Source of the DNA: Gimesia benthica
Lineage (GTDB): Bacteria > Planctomycetota > Planctomycetia > Planctomycetales > Planctomycetaceae
Assembly (NCBI RefSeq): GCF_009720525.1
Contig: NZ_CP043930.1
Location: 3,566,501 to 3,630,500, forward strand
Direction: 5' to 3'
Length of the DNA: 64,000 nt
Shown here piece by piece: positions 27,817-37,067 of the stretch. The notes below the pieces were generated by a model that was given only the letters and a program-made list of their open reading frames with translations, had not been told where the DNA came from and searched no databases. The first letter of the stretch is position 1. The number at the start of each line of letters is the position of its first letter. The translations under genes were made by a program, and so were the position numbers.

Positions 27817-28869
27817 TCAGGGTTTGCGGTCTTGTTCTGGTGCAGGTGGTTTGGGGGTGAGTTGGACAGTTAAGGTGCCCTTGTCTTTGCTGGGCTCGTA
27901 AGCGATTCGGTGGGGGATGTATTCCCTGTTTTTGACCCAAAAGTAGATTCGCTGTTTCTGCCAGTGGGGAAGCCAGGCGAAGACAGTCGTGCCTGCGTTA
28001 TCCGTGGTCTGTTCGAGCTGCCGGGTTACGTAGAACATGAGTGGCAGCGGCATGGGCAAAGGCTGGTCTGGCTTCCACACAGACTGCGGCTCAAGACCGA
28101 TACCAGACAGCGGTTTGCCCTCGGCTGACTCAAGTTTGATTTTGAGGGGTTGGGCGCCTGCGAGCGTTAACCGCAGTGGATGATCGGGAAACTTCGCTGG
28201 TTTGGCACCTGGTTTGTATTTGTCTTCCAGTTTCAGACGGTAAGCTCGATAGTCGGCCCCGTAGCCATCGCGGAGGGCGACGGCATATTTCAGATCGACA
28301 TCCGGGGGGATCTGAAACGTAATTTTTCCTGCACTGTCGGTCTTGCCGATCCCCCAGGTTTTCGTGAGGGCCATGATGCCCGTGAGGGCTGCGGGAACCG
28401 GTTTGCCTTTCGCGTCGACGACTTCCAGCTCGATGCGCTTCGGTGGTGTCAGCTGTAGACGGAGGTCGTTCAATTCAAGCAGTTTCGGTTCCCTTAATGA
28501 AGGGCCGGGCAGAGAGAGTTGTGCCATCCTGTTTTGCGAGTCTCTGGCCTGCAGGGTCTGTCCCTGAATGTGCCAGAGGTCGTCGGTTAACTTGAAGCGT
28601 CCCTGGGCATCGGTGGTGGTTTCGAGGTTGGGCAGGTCTAACTCGAACCAGTCACGCGACTCGATGAAGACCCTGGCCCCGGCGACGGGTTGATTCTGTT
28701 GATCGACCACGGTGCCCTGGATTGTCTGCTGGAGGGGAGTTCGCGGGTTGTCGGCGCGACTCTGTAAGGGCGCCAGCAGAGTGAGTGACAGGAGGAGTAA
28801 GTGCATTGCGAAAGGCGATCTGCCGACGCGGTTCGAGGCACGCAGAAAAACGGTAATGAGCTGAGACAT
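27817..28869 (-). CDS. Secreted carboxypeptidase-regulatory-domain protein, short paralogue
   Basis: The ATG at 28869 (MSQLITVFLR) is chosen because it aligns with the start of the long paralogue; an ATG at 28908 adds 13 residues. A signal peptide is followed by domains that match the first third of the 1011-residue neighbour, e.g. IQGTVVDQQNQPVAGARVFI, LRLQLTPPKRIELEVVDAKG and VFAWLPHWQKQRIYFWVKNR. It ends at about 350 residues in TVQLTPKPPAPEQDRKP, so it lacks the later sandwiches and the thioredoxin domain. It is a tandem duplicate that was either shortened or is the original form. No sign of decay is seen. Confidence 0.83.
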   Translation of the reverse strand: MSQLITVFLRASNRVGRSPFAMHLLLLSLTLLAPLQSRADNPRTPLQQTIQGTVVDQQNQPVAGARVFIESRDWFELDLPNLETTTDAQGRFKLTDDLWHIQGQTLQARDSQNRMAQLSLPGPSLREPKLLELNDLRLQLTPPKRIELEVVDAKGKPVPAALTGIMALTKTWGIGKTDSAGKITFQIPPDVDLKYAVALRDGYGADYRAYRLKLEDKYKPGAKPAKFPDHPLRLTLAGAQPLKIKLESAEGKPLSGIGLEPQSVWKPDQPLPMPLPLMFYVTRQLEQTTDNAGTTVFAWLPHWQKQRIYFWVKNREYIPHRIAYEPSKDKGTLTVQLTPKPPAPEQDRKP

Positions 28870-28918
28870 GATGTGTGACGTTTTTAAAAGATGGAACGAT
28901 GTTTTCATTTCGCCATTT

Positions 28919-28937
28919 CGGGTGTGCCTGAGCCCGG
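28919..28937. promoter_or_regulatory. Second copy of the conserved upstream element
   Basis: CGGGTGTGCCTGAGCCCGG is identical over 19 bp to 27462-27480. It lies 50 bp upstream of the preferred start of the short paralogue. Confidence 0.45.
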
Positions 28938-29785
28938 AGCGATGAGGTGCCGGTATGAGTAGTGTTTATTGGGCAGCGGTCTGGTGTGATGCTGCGGGTT
29001 GTTCATCTCCGGTCTGTGTGATGATATCGGGTAGAATGCGGGTGTGCAATTTTTTACGTCTTGTCGTGGGGAAAGTTCTGTTGTGATGATGAGGGGTGCT
29101 GTTTTGATTGATTGCCTGTGGGTCGAGACTGGAATATCGTCCGTCTCAGCTGACACATATTACCTGTGGTCAGGGCGTGTTTCATAATTCGAACGGTTCA
29201 GAGCAAAATCGTTTCAACCGGGGCTAACGCCCTGCGGCTAATTTGGCTTTTCTGTTGTTGAAGTCTTGAAAACAAAAGTAACAACACACCTTCAACCAAG
29301 GTGATTATGACATAGCTAATGCTATAGATCTCATTATCACGATGGGGAAGAGAGGAGGCTGTCTGATGTTGTTGAATCATCGTGAAGGGGACGGGGGAGT
29401 CAAGACAGAATTTTGTCCTGGTGTGGCCGGATTTTGTCCTGATTGGTCCGGGATTTTGTCCAGGTGTGTCCCGGTTCTGTCTCGAATTGCCCTGAACATT
29501 GAGGCGTTTATTCACTGTAGAGAGAAAAGCAGTGCGAGATGTTCCCGTGAAGAGAGGGTGAAAATGGAGGGTGATTCCGGTGGTGATGTGTCACTGGTGC
29601 GACGTGTTCCGGTGATCGCTGACCTGCCTCGCGCGCGAGCCAGAAGGGGAAGAGGATACGTGGTGGCGGGGTGTGGTCAAGAGCAGGTTTGCACCCCAGG
29701 TAAACAGCCAGAGCCACTGCCTGAAGTTCAGGAGTGGCTCTGGTGTCTGATGTTGACGAAATCGTTTCTGAATTGGGGTTCAGAA
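28938..29785. other. Gene-free stretch of about 850 bp with small repeats
   Basis: The open frames here have no signal, domain or protein-like composition. The stretch holds GGGCTAACGCCCTGCGGCTAA at 29221-29241, with an internal GGGC/GCCC hairpin; it resembles a dispersed intergenic element. It also holds the degenerate tandem array at 29410-29484. The right end is downstream of the minus-strand gene that stops at 29786. Promoter elements for the short paralogue are expected near 28940-29000 but none is distinctive. Confidence 0.5.
29410..29484. repeat. Degenerate 21-22-bp tandem repeat
   Basis: Three full units and part of a fourth begin at 29410, 29431, 29453 and 29475, each starting with a form of ATTTTGTCC followed by TGGTGTGGCCGG-like sequence. 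The units differ at several positions and have no spacer, so it is not a CRISPR array. It is most likely a decayed intergenic minisatellite. Confidence 0.6.
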
Positions 29786-30475
29786 TTACTTCTCGTAAGA
29801 AGCCTGGTTCAGCTTGGAAGGCTCTGGCGGTACATCAGGAGTTTCTTCCTGCTGTTGAGGAGCGGCTTCCGGCTGAGCTTCGACGGGGGCACCGGTGGAG
29901 TAGTAAACCGGTCCCTGTCCGTAGTAGTTATGACCTCGACAGTGTTTGCAGCCATGTCCGCGGCAGGCACGACAGTCACGTGTGTGGTACATGCTTGGAT
30001 CTGGTGGCGGTGGAATCATGCCGGCCCGTGGTTGCCAGGTCGGTACACTCTGGTAGTAGAAACCGAGCTGGGTGGTATCGGTGGGCATGTAGATCTGCGG
30101 ATAGTTCGCCGGTCCGGTGGGGCCGGGCTGTCCCATGTACTGGTTCGAGTAGTACCGCTGATACTGCACGGGGGTGCGTTGAATCATTTGAGCGGAAGGA
30201 GGACACCAGCCATGACCGGGTGAAGTATGACATTTTCTCAGGAAGGCCCAGCCTTCGCGTGAGTTGTAATTGCGATAGACGCCGTCCCCGTCAAAGCGGT
30301 CGGAATAGCCGGGGGGGCAGTTATAGCCGTAGCCACCACCTCGCACGTGATGACCGACCTGCTGGATCTGTCCCGCGCCGGCGGTTGTTTTCTCTTCAGC
30401 ACTTGCTGTCACAGTATGGAGCATGACGCCGGTTACTGCCAGAATCGCAAGGCTTTGCACGCTTAAGATTTTCAT
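29786..30475 (-). CDS. Small secreted protein, Tyr/Pro/Gly/His-rich with IQQV motif
   Basis: These 229 residues begin with a clear signal peptide (cleavage near ASAEE, about 25). Shortly after it stands IQQV (37-40), which is also found in the two following proteins. The middle is rich in Tyr, Pro and Gly, and a CRACRGHGCKHCRGH cluster at about 168-182 has the spacing of a DnaJ-type zinc-finger half. The low-complexity Pro/Glu tail is acidic. It probably belongs to the cell wall or envelope. It is the last of three adjacent secreted genes, 41 bp after the previous one. No family name is known to me. Confidence 0.75.
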   Translation of the reverse strand: MKILSVQSLAILAVTGVMLHTVTASAEEKTTAGAGQIQQVGHHVRGGGYGYNCPPGYSDRFDGDGVYRNYNSREGWAFLRKCHTSPGHGWCPPSAQMIQRTPVQYQRYYSNQYMGQPGPTGPANYPQIYMPTDTTQLGFYYQSVPTWQPRAGMIPPPPDPSMYHTRDCRACRGHGCKHCRGHNYYGQGPVYYSTGAPVEAQPEAAPQQQEETPDVPPEPSKLNQASYEK

Positions 30476-30516
30476 GTGAATCTTCCTGGACCCGATAAAG
30501 GCTACTGGGTTTTAAA

Positions 30517-31050
30517 TTACTGAACGATGCGAGAAATGGGAGTAATGCGGCTGGAGGGAACGCCCCATCCGTAGTTGTAAGTCTGACGTACGGTCGGAGC
30601 CAGAGGCACAGCCACAGGAACGCCATAGCCCTGAGCACCATACAGCTGTCCGTCGCGACCATCGAAGTAGTAAGGATCGACGGCGTATGTCATTTTGTAG
30701 TGTCCGATAGGAGCACAGCCTTTACCACCGCAGCCGGTGGGAATGAAATAACCGAATTTGCAACGGAAGAATTCGCGAAGCGATCCGCGTTTTCCGATGC
30801 CGGCTGAAGTCCGACAGTGCGGACAGTCACCACCACCCGAGTACGTAGCACCGTTCGAGTAGGAGTAGACATGGTTGTGTTTGCAACCACATTTATCATT
30901 GAGGTAGCCCACCTGCTGGATGGGAGCAGCCTGTTTCTGATTCAGTTTCAGGCCGCCAGGCTCACCTGCATGCAGGCCCTGAGCAGAGAGAACCGTCATA
31001 ATGCCGGCGACTGCGACGAGCCCTGCGATTTTATAAGTTAACTTGTGCAT
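30517..31050 (-). CDS. Small secreted Cys/Gly/Tyr-rich protein with IQQV motif
   Basis: The 177-residue protein has a signal peptide (cleavage near LHAGE, about 29), then PIQQVG (43-48). Cys pairs occur as CGCKH, CPHC and CGGKGC, which are candidates for disulfides or metal binding. The C-terminal half is Gly/Tyr/Val-rich (YGAQGYGVPVAVPLAP) and lacks charge. It is most likely an exported structural protein. It lies between two similar genes, with 85 and 41 bp gaps. Confidence 0.75.
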   Translation of the reverse strand: MHKLTYKIAGLVAVAGIMTVLSAQGLHAGEPGGLKLNQKQAAPIQQVGYLNDKCGCKHNHVYSYSNGATYSGGGDCPHCRTSAGIGKRGSLREFFRCKFGYFIPTGCGGKGCAPIGHYKMTYAVDPYYFDGRDGQLYGAQGYGVPVAVPLAPTVRQTYNYGWGVPSSRITPISRIVQ

Positions 31051-31135
31051 TTTATAACTTCCTGATCGTATCTCTGAGTGAATGGCTCAGCGTGATAAAC
31101 GTTTTCCGGTTGCAACAACGCTCCGTGAGAGGCCG

Positions 31136-31900
31136 TTATCTCACCATAGGAGGAATGAACTTGGGGAAAAATCCGAAATCTGATTTGTACTTCACGTTGA
31201 CGCGGGTACCTTCGAGTTCCCAACGTTCGTGGGAACGCATACCGAAGGGAGTCCAGATCCAGCCCCCTTTAACGTTGTAGAAGTAAGGGCCATACATGGC
31301 GTTGTACTCATGCGGATAGAGCATCTCATGCGGAGAGAACGCCTGGTTGGTGATAATGGTCCGTCCCACGTAATCGGGAATCCCCGGTTTGGGACTGGGA
31401 TACATGGGAGCTCCCAGCTGCGGGTATCCGGGCAGGACGTTCATACCAGCCATCGATGGCATGGGCTGAGCGGCTTTGTAATGTTTATGGTCTTTGAAGT
31501 GTCCGTGGCTGATGGGTCGTGCCTGGACAGCATTGTCGAAGGGAGCCGGTGTGGAGGTAATGATCCGCGGCTGATTGCTGACCTGCTGGATCGGACCGTA
31601 TCCCGAGGAACGCCGACCGAGAGTAGGACGCTTGACGAACACTTTCTGGCTGGACTGCTGGGGAGCTGCCTGCTGTTCGTGAGCGACCTGCTTGACGTCA
31701 GCCGACTGATCCTTGGAGCGGCTGAATGTTCTTTTGAACCAGCTGACCGGATTATATTTGGACGTACTCGACTGGACTTCCTGCTGCACAACGGCATTAT
31801 TGACCGCACCTGGCTCAGCAGCATGTAGTGCCGGCGCCATCAGAATAAACGCCGGTAACAGTCCTGTGAGCAGGGTTACCTTCAGACTCGTCTGAGCCAT
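31136..31900 (-). CDS. Secreted Pro/His-rich protein with IQQV motif
   Basis: This 254-residue protein starts with a signal peptide (cleavage near ALHAAEP, about 28), followed by a basic Lys/Arg/Ser segment (WFKRTFSRSKD) and a Gln-rich linker. PIQQV lies at 103-107. The second half is Pro/Tyr/His-rich, with SHGHFKDHKHYK and PMYPSPKPGIPDYVG, and ends in a beta-type segment (ERWELEGTRVNVKYKSDFGF). It is the first gene of the three IQQV proteins, which share the same order of signal peptide, motif and low-complexity tail. Confidence 0.75.
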   Translation of the reverse strand: MAQTSLKVTLLTGLLPAFILMAPALHAAEPGAVNNAVVQQEVQSSTSKYNPVSWFKRTFSRSKDQSADVKQVAHEQQAAPQQSSQKVFVKRPTLGRRSSGYGPIQQVSNQPRIITSTPAPFDNAVQARPISHGHFKDHKHYKAAQPMPSMAGMNVLPGYPQLGAPMYPSPKPGIPDYVGRTIITNQAFSPHEMLYPHEYNAMYGPYFYNVKGGWIWTPFGMRSHERWELEGTRVNVKYKSDFGFFPKFIPPMVR

Positions 31901-32457
31901 AACAATCCCTCCCTGGATTTTATTGTGGTTAATCCACCAATGAGACTGCGGCGAAGGCTCGTCGGACCTCCGTCAGTCAATTATAATGTTCAAATGTCTT
32001 GTGTCTGAACCGGTACTGGTTCCCCGTTGTGGCTGAGTCATGTCACAAAGACCGCAGCGAGCCCCGAAATAGATGAATTTTCACTTTTCAGAGTTCCGGT
32101 CAATTTTGTATGTTTCAATCGCCAGATTGCGACCCTCTCGAAAAGAAAGCCACTAGTCCAAATTTCGGCTGGCAGGAATCGTCGGAATGAGTCATTTTGT
32201 AACTACGATGACGATTCGTCCTATTTTCCCGAATTATTGTCTATTTAACGGGTTACGAGTGGCCTTATCTGTTCAATAATCGTCTTAACAGATACAATCC
32301 TCAATGTTTTCACAAACAGAAAATTCGACACATTTTTCTTAAACTACCAGCGGGAATGACCCGAATTCTGAATAATAAGCCCGCCTGAGATCGATATACT
32401 GATGGTCGTCTGCTGACCTTCAGTCAGGACGGGTAATCGAAGTTTTTGGAGAGACTC
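31901..32457. other. Gene-free divergent control region (557 bp)
   Basis: No supported gene. This A/T-rich stretch separates the minus-strand IQQV genes from the gyrA-gyrB operon and must carry promoters for both directions. Nothing as clear as a consensus box can be picked out by eye. The GGAG at 32448-32452 is a Shine-Dalgarno-like element for the TTG start at 32458. Confidence 0.5.
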
Positions 32458-34872
32458 TTGGCGAAACGAAAATCAGCCAGTAACGGCGCAGAGAATGGCA
32501 CCAACGGAAACGCCAGCGTTGAAACGGACCGTATTGAATATGTTCCCATCAGTGAGGTCACGCGACGTCGCTATCTGAACTACGCGATGTCAGTCATCAC
32601 TTCCCGGGCGTTGCCTGATGTCCGGGACGGTCTGAAGCCGGTACAACGCCGCATTTTGTATGTCATGTACCACGACTTGCGTCTGGTGGCCAATGCGAAG
32701 CCCCGTAAGTGTGCCAAAATCTGTGGTGATACCACGGGTAACTACCATCCTCACGGTGACGCTTCCGTGTACGATGCCCTGGTCCGTCTGGCCCAGGACT
32801 TCAACCTGAGGAACCCTCTGGTCAATGGTCAGGGGAACTTCGGTTCGATTATGGGTCTGCCGGCCGCTGCTGCCCGTTATACGGAAGCCCGTCTGACCGG
32901 CATCGCAGAGCATCTGATGAATGAGCTGCGATACCAGACCGTCGAAATGCGTCCCAACTATGATGGTACCCGCAATGAGCCGGTCGTGCTGCCGGCCCGC
33001 TTCCCTAACCTGCTGGTTAACGGAGTACACGGGATTGCCGTCGGGATGGCGACGAACATTCCACCTCACAATCTGGGTGAAGTAGTCAAAGCCTGCACGC
33101 ACCTGATCCATCATCCCGATGCGACCGTGGCCCAATTAATGAAATACATTAAAGGTCCCGACTTCCCGCTGGGAGGCCGGATCGTCACGGACAAACGCTC
33201 TCTCACCAATGTCTATAAGGATGGCCGCGGACCGATCAAAATCCGGGGCGAGTGGAAGATCGATACAGACAAAAAAGCCAGTTCGAAAAATGCCCAGCGG
33301 CTGATCGTTTATTCGGTACCTTATGCCGTCGAAACCGGATCTCTGCTGTCGGAAATCGGGGGTATTGTCGAATCGCGGAAGCTGCCCCAGCTGCTGGATG
33401 TCGCGGACGAAACGGACGACAAGAACGGTCTGAAGATCGTCCTGGAGATCAAGCCGGATGCCGACCCTGAAACGGTAATGGCCTTCCTGTACAAGCACAC
33501 GCACCTGGAACAGAACTTCGCCGTCAACCTGACCTGCCTGGTTCCCGATGATTCAGACGTGCTGATCCCCCACCGTTGCGATCTGCGGGAGATGTTACAG
33601 TACTTCCTGGACTTCCGTTTCATTACGGTCCGCCGCCGCTTCGAATATCAGCTGGAACAGCTGGAACGCCGGATCCATATCCTGGAAGGTTTCGAAATCA
33701 TCTTCAACGGGCTGGATAAAGCCCTGAAACTGATTCGTGCCAGTAACGGGAAACAGGATGCCGCTCAGAAGCTGATGGCCGAATTTCCGCTGGATGAAAT
33801 CCAGACCATGGCCATTCTGGAACTGCAGCTGTACCGCATCTCGAAACTGGAAATCAATACGATTCGCGAGGAGCTGGAAGAGAAACGGGCCGAAGCGGAC
33901 CGGATTCGCAAGATCCTGGCTTCCGACAAACGACTCTGGAAGGTCGTTGAAACCGAACTGAAGGAACTGGGCGAGGAATTCCCCGAGAAACGCCAGACGA
34001 AGCTGGGTTCTTCGGACGAAATTACCGAGTTCGATCCGCAGGCGTATATCGTCAAAGAAAACACGAACGTGGTGGTCACCCGCGAGGGATGGATCAAACG
34101 TGTCGGACGGCTGCAGACCAAAGGCGATACCCGAGAACTCGCCAAAACGCGTGTCCGCGAGGGAGACAGCGTGCTGGATGTCGCACCGGGAAGCACCCTG
34201 GATCATGTGGTGTTCTTCTCCAGCGATGGCGTCGCCTATACGCTGCCGATCGAGCAGGTTCCGGTCTCCTCGGGTTACGGTGAGCCGCTTTCGAAACATG
34301 CCCGCATGGGTGACGGGGCGAGCCTGGTCGCTGCGATTACGACAGACGCCCGGTTCACACCAGAAGATAAAGCGACGAAGAAAGAGCCGATTCCTACGCC
34401 GCACCTGCTGATCGTCACCGAAAAGGGGCAGATCATGCGGATTTCGTTCAGCCTGTTCCGCCAGGCATCGACGAAAGCGGGCCGTAAATTCTGTCGGCTC
34501 GGAAAAGACGACCGGGTGGTCTATGCCGGCCTGGTGGATGAGGCGGAAACGATGTTTATCGCAACCAAAGATGCCCGTGTGTTACACTGTGAGATCGAAG
34601 AAGCAGCCCTGCTCTCGAATCCCGGTAAAGGGGTTAAAGGGATCAAGCTGGAAAAAGGGGACTCCGTCATGGGTGCCCTGCAGCTCACACGACCCAGCGA
34701 CTGTCTGCGGGTCATCAATACCAGTGGCAAGAAAATGACGTTCGGGCAGATGAAGTACGGCGTCACGTCTCGCGGTGGTAAAGGGGTCAAAACCAGCCAG
34801 CGGAGCGGATTCGCCGAGATCCTCTATCCGCCCATTGAAGTGGTGGACTGGGACGAGATCGAACAGGAATAA
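32458..34872 (+). CDS. gyrA: Type IIA DNA topoisomerase subunit A (GyrA-like)
   Basis: The TTG at 32458 (MAKRKSAS) is preferred because GGAG lies just ahead; a TTG at 32446 adds four residues. Numbered from 32458, the catalytic Tyr is at about 141 in AARYTEARL. The QRDR segment reads HPHGDASVYD, with Ala where E. coli GyrA has Ser83. The C-terminal propeller has a degenerate GyrA box (SRGGKGV). With the downstream GyrB-like subunit it cuts and passes DNA duplexes; gyrase (supercoiling) is likely but topoisomerase IV activity is not excluded. The gap to the B gene is 83 bp, so they form an operon. Confidence 0.9.
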   Translation: MAKRKSASNGAENGTNGNASVETDRIEYVPISEVTRRRYLNYAMSVITSRALPDVRDGLKPVQRRILYVMYHDLRLVANAKPRKCAKICGDTTGNYHPHGDASVYDALVRLAQDFNLRNPLVNGQGNFGSIMGLPAAAARYTEARLTGIAEHLMNELRYQTVEMRPNYDGTRNEPVVLPARFPNLLVNGVHGIAVGMATNIPPHNLGEVVKACTHLIHHPDATVAQLMKYIKGPDFPLGGRIVTDKRSLTNVYKDGRGPIKIRGEWKIDTDKKASSKNAQRLIVYSVPYAVETGSLLSEIGGIVESRKLPQLLDVADETDDKNGLKIVLEIKPDADPETVMAFLYKHTHLEQNFAVNLTCLVPDDSDVLIPHRCDLREMLQYFLDFRFITVRRRFEYQLEQLERRIHILEGFEIIFNGLDKALKLIRASNGKQDAAQKLMAEFPLDEIQTMAILELQLYRISKLEINTIREELEEKRAEADRIRKILASDKRLWKVVETELKELGEEFPEKRQTKLGSSDEITEFDPQAYIVKENTNVVVTREGWIKRVGRLQTKGDTRELAKTRVREGDSVLDVAPGSTLDHVVFFSSDGVAYTLPIEQVPVSSGYGEPLSKHARMGDGASLVAAITTDARFTPEDKATKKEPIPTPHLLIVTEKGQIMRISFSLFRQASTKAGRKFCRLGKDDRVVYAGLVDEAETMFIATKDARVLHCEIEEAALLSNPGKGVKGIKLEKGDSVMGALQLTRPSDCLRVINTSGKKMTFGQMKYGVTSRGGKGVKTSQRSGFAEILYPPIEVVDWDEIEQE

Positions 34873-34955
34873 GCCTGCAGCGGGGCGATGTTCCCATCGC
34901 GAGCAGACAAACAATTCAGTTACAAGTTCATTGAGAAAAGACGACCAGTAAAATT

Positions 34956-36887
34956 ATGGCAACGGCAGCAAAATCATCTGACGCTAAAAAATACTCCGCT
35001 GATGACATCGAAGTTCTGGAGGGGCTCGAAGCGGTCCGCAGACGGCCTTCGATGTATATCGGGGGTGTCGACATTCGCGGACTGCATCACCTGCTCTGGG
35101 AAATCGTGGACAACTCGGTCGACGAATACCTGGCCAATGAAGCGGACACGATTGTGGTCACGCTGCATAAAGATGGTGCGTCGTGCAGTGTCAAAGACAA
35201 CGGTCGTGGTATTCCGGTCGACAAGCACTCCAAGACCAAGAAGTCGGCCCTGGAACTGATTCTGACGACCCTGCATGCCGGGGGGAAATTCTCGGACAAG
35301 AACTACGCCCGCAGCGGTGGTCTGCACGGCGTGGGTTCATCAGTGGTCAACGCACTGTCATCAGAGATGGTAGCGACCGTCTACCGGGACGGGCACCAGT
35401 ATGTGCAGCGTTACAAGAAGGGCAAGCCGACGACACCGGTAAAGAAGGTTAAGCCATTCCGCGGGCACGGAACAGAAATCCATTTCCGCCCGGACGATAG
35501 CATTTTCCGTCGCGTACACTTCAACGCCGATACGATCCGCCAGCACCTGGAAGACATCGCCTTCATTCATGGCGGGCTGAAAATTACGTTCCGGGATGAA
35601 GTCAAAAAAGAGACACACGAACTGTCACATCCGGAAGGGATTCGTGGTTACCTGGACAAGCTGGCAACCGAACAGCAGAAGAAGCCGGTTCACGAACAGC
35701 TGTTTTACGCGGAAAAAGAAGACGAACATATTCGCGTGGAACTGGCCCTGAGATGGACCGACGCAACTGATGAGCAGATTCGCAGCTATGTGAACGGTAT
35801 CCGCACCCACGCCGGGGGAACACACGAAAGCGGCCTGCGCTCGGGGATCGCCAAGGCGGTCAAGAACTACATGGACGTGCATAACATCAAGCACAAGGGC
35901 CTCCAGATTTCGACTGACGACATCCGCGAAGGCGTGCTCTGTCTGATCTCGGTGTTCCATAACGATCCAATGTTCCAGGGGCAGACCAAAGAGAAGCTGA
36001 ATAACCCAGAGGTCAGCGGCTTCGTCGAAGGGATCGTCCGCCCGCTTCTGGAAACCTGGTTGAACAACAACCCTTCAATCGCCGACGCGGTTGTGGGACG
36101 CATCGTTCTGGCGGCCCGGGCCCGGATGGCCAGCCGCGATGCCCAGAAAGAAGTCAGACGCAAGACACCTTCCAACCGCAAGTCGACCCTGCCGGGCAAG
36201 CTGCTGGACTGCCGGTCCAATAAGCCGGAAGAGTCGGAACTGTTTCTGGTCGAAGGTCTGTCCGCCGGTGGTACCGCAGCGATGGGGCGTGACAGCCGCA
36301 TTCAGGCCGTGCTTCCTTTACGCGGTAAGGTGCTGAATACCGAATCGCTGGCCGTCTCCAAAATTATGGGGAACCAGGAAATCAAAGACCTGGTCGAAAC
36401 GCTGGGAACCGGCATCGGTGCGAACTTCGATATTCGCAATCTGCGTTACAACCGCATCATTCTCTTGATGGATGCTGACAGCGACGGTTACCACATCAGC
36501 ACACTGCTGCTGACTTTCTTCTTCCGGCACATGATGGAATTGATCCGACAGGGCAAACTGTTCCTGGCTCAGCCGCCGTTGTACTGCATCAGTGTGGGGA
36601 ACGAAAAATATTACGCCCAGGATGATGTGCAGAAAGAAGAGATCATCGAGTCTCTGCCGGCGAATCGTAAATACGAAATCGGCCGCTTCAAGGGTCTGGG
36701 TGAGATGACTGCGAAGGAGCTGAAAGAGACGACCCTGGATCCCAAGAAGCGGGTGCTCCTGAAAGTCGACATCGACAGCCAGCTGGATGCCGACGCAACG
36801 TTCTCCCAGCTGTTCGGTAAAGACGCCAGCCAGCGGTATGATCTGATCATGGAAGAGGCGATCGAAGCCGACGACATCGATTATTGA
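34956..36887 (+). CDS. gyrB: Type IIA DNA topoisomerase subunit B (GyrB-like)
   Basis: The 643-residue protein carries a GHKL ATPase domain (VDNSVDEYLA at 51-60, DNGRGIP at 81-87, HGVG at 124-127), a transducer and a TOPRIM domain. TOPRIM has EGLSAGG at 433-439, where nearly all GyrB/ParE proteins have EGDSAGG, and DADSDG at 506-511 for Mg binding. It lacks the large insert seen in enterobacterial GyrB, in common with many bacteria. ATP hydrolysis here drives strand passage by the A subunit. A bidirectional terminator follows 113 bp after the stop. Confidence 0.9.
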   Translation: MATAAKSSDAKKYSADDIEVLEGLEAVRRRPSMYIGGVDIRGLHHLLWEIVDNSVDEYLANEADTIVVTLHKDGASCSVKDNGRGIPVDKHSKTKKSALELILTTLHAGGKFSDKNYARSGGLHGVGSSVVNALSSEMVATVYRDGHQYVQRYKKGKPTTPVKKVKPFRGHGTEIHFRPDDSIFRRVHFNADTIRQHLEDIAFIHGGLKITFRDEVKKETHELSHPEGIRGYLDKLATEQQKKPVHEQLFYAEKEDEHIRVELALRWTDATDEQIRSYVNGIRTHAGGTHESGLRSGIAKAVKNYMDVHNIKHKGLQISTDDIREGVLCLISVFHNDPMFQGQTKEKLNNPEVSGFVEGIVRPLLETWLNNNPSIADAVVGRIVLAARARMASRDAQKEVRRKTPSNRKSTLPGKLLDCRSNKPEESELFLVEGLSAGGTAAMGRDSRIQAVLPLRGKVLNTESLAVSKIMGNQEIKDLVETLGTGIGANFDIRNLRYNRIILLMDADSDGYHISTLLLTFFFRHMMELIRQGKLFLAQPPLYCISVGNEKYYAQDDVQKEEIIESLPANRKYEIGRFKGLGEMTAKELKETTLDPKKRVLLKVDIDSQLDADATFSQLFGKDASQRYDLIMEEAIEADDIDY

Positions 36888-36999
36888 TCGAAAGTCCGCA
36901 ATCCGGTCTTGATCGCTTCGCGCCCCTGCCGATACTACTGGTCGGTCTCAAGAGGATTTGTCTTCCCGGTTCAGCAGTTGTGCATTGAGCATCGCGCAC

Positions 37000-37041
37000 A
37001 AAAAACGGGAGGCGAACCAGATGATTCGCCTCCCGGCTTAA
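37000..37041. terminator. Bidirectional rho-independent terminator
   Basis: A perfect 11-bp stem (CGGGAGGCGAA with TTCGCCTCCCG) closes an 8-base loop. On the minus strand it is followed by six T (the AAAAAA at 37000-37005), 27 bp after the stop of the envelope-protein gene. On the plus strand it lies after gyrB with a weaker CTTAAATT tail. Confidence 0.85.
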
Positions 37042-37067
37042 ATTCAACTCAGTGGAAAACCGAGGGT

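Noticed and set aside
29410-29484. Possible CRISPR array
   Set aside because: Units are 21-22 bp with no unique spacers, they vary in sequence, and no cas gene is near.
29342-30223. 293-residue plus-strand open frame
   Set aside because: It runs across the degenerate repeats and into the antisense of a signal-peptide protein, and its composition is not protein-like.
33595-34404. 269-residue minus-strand open frame within gyrA
   Set aside because: Fully inside a confident gyrA gene on the other strand.
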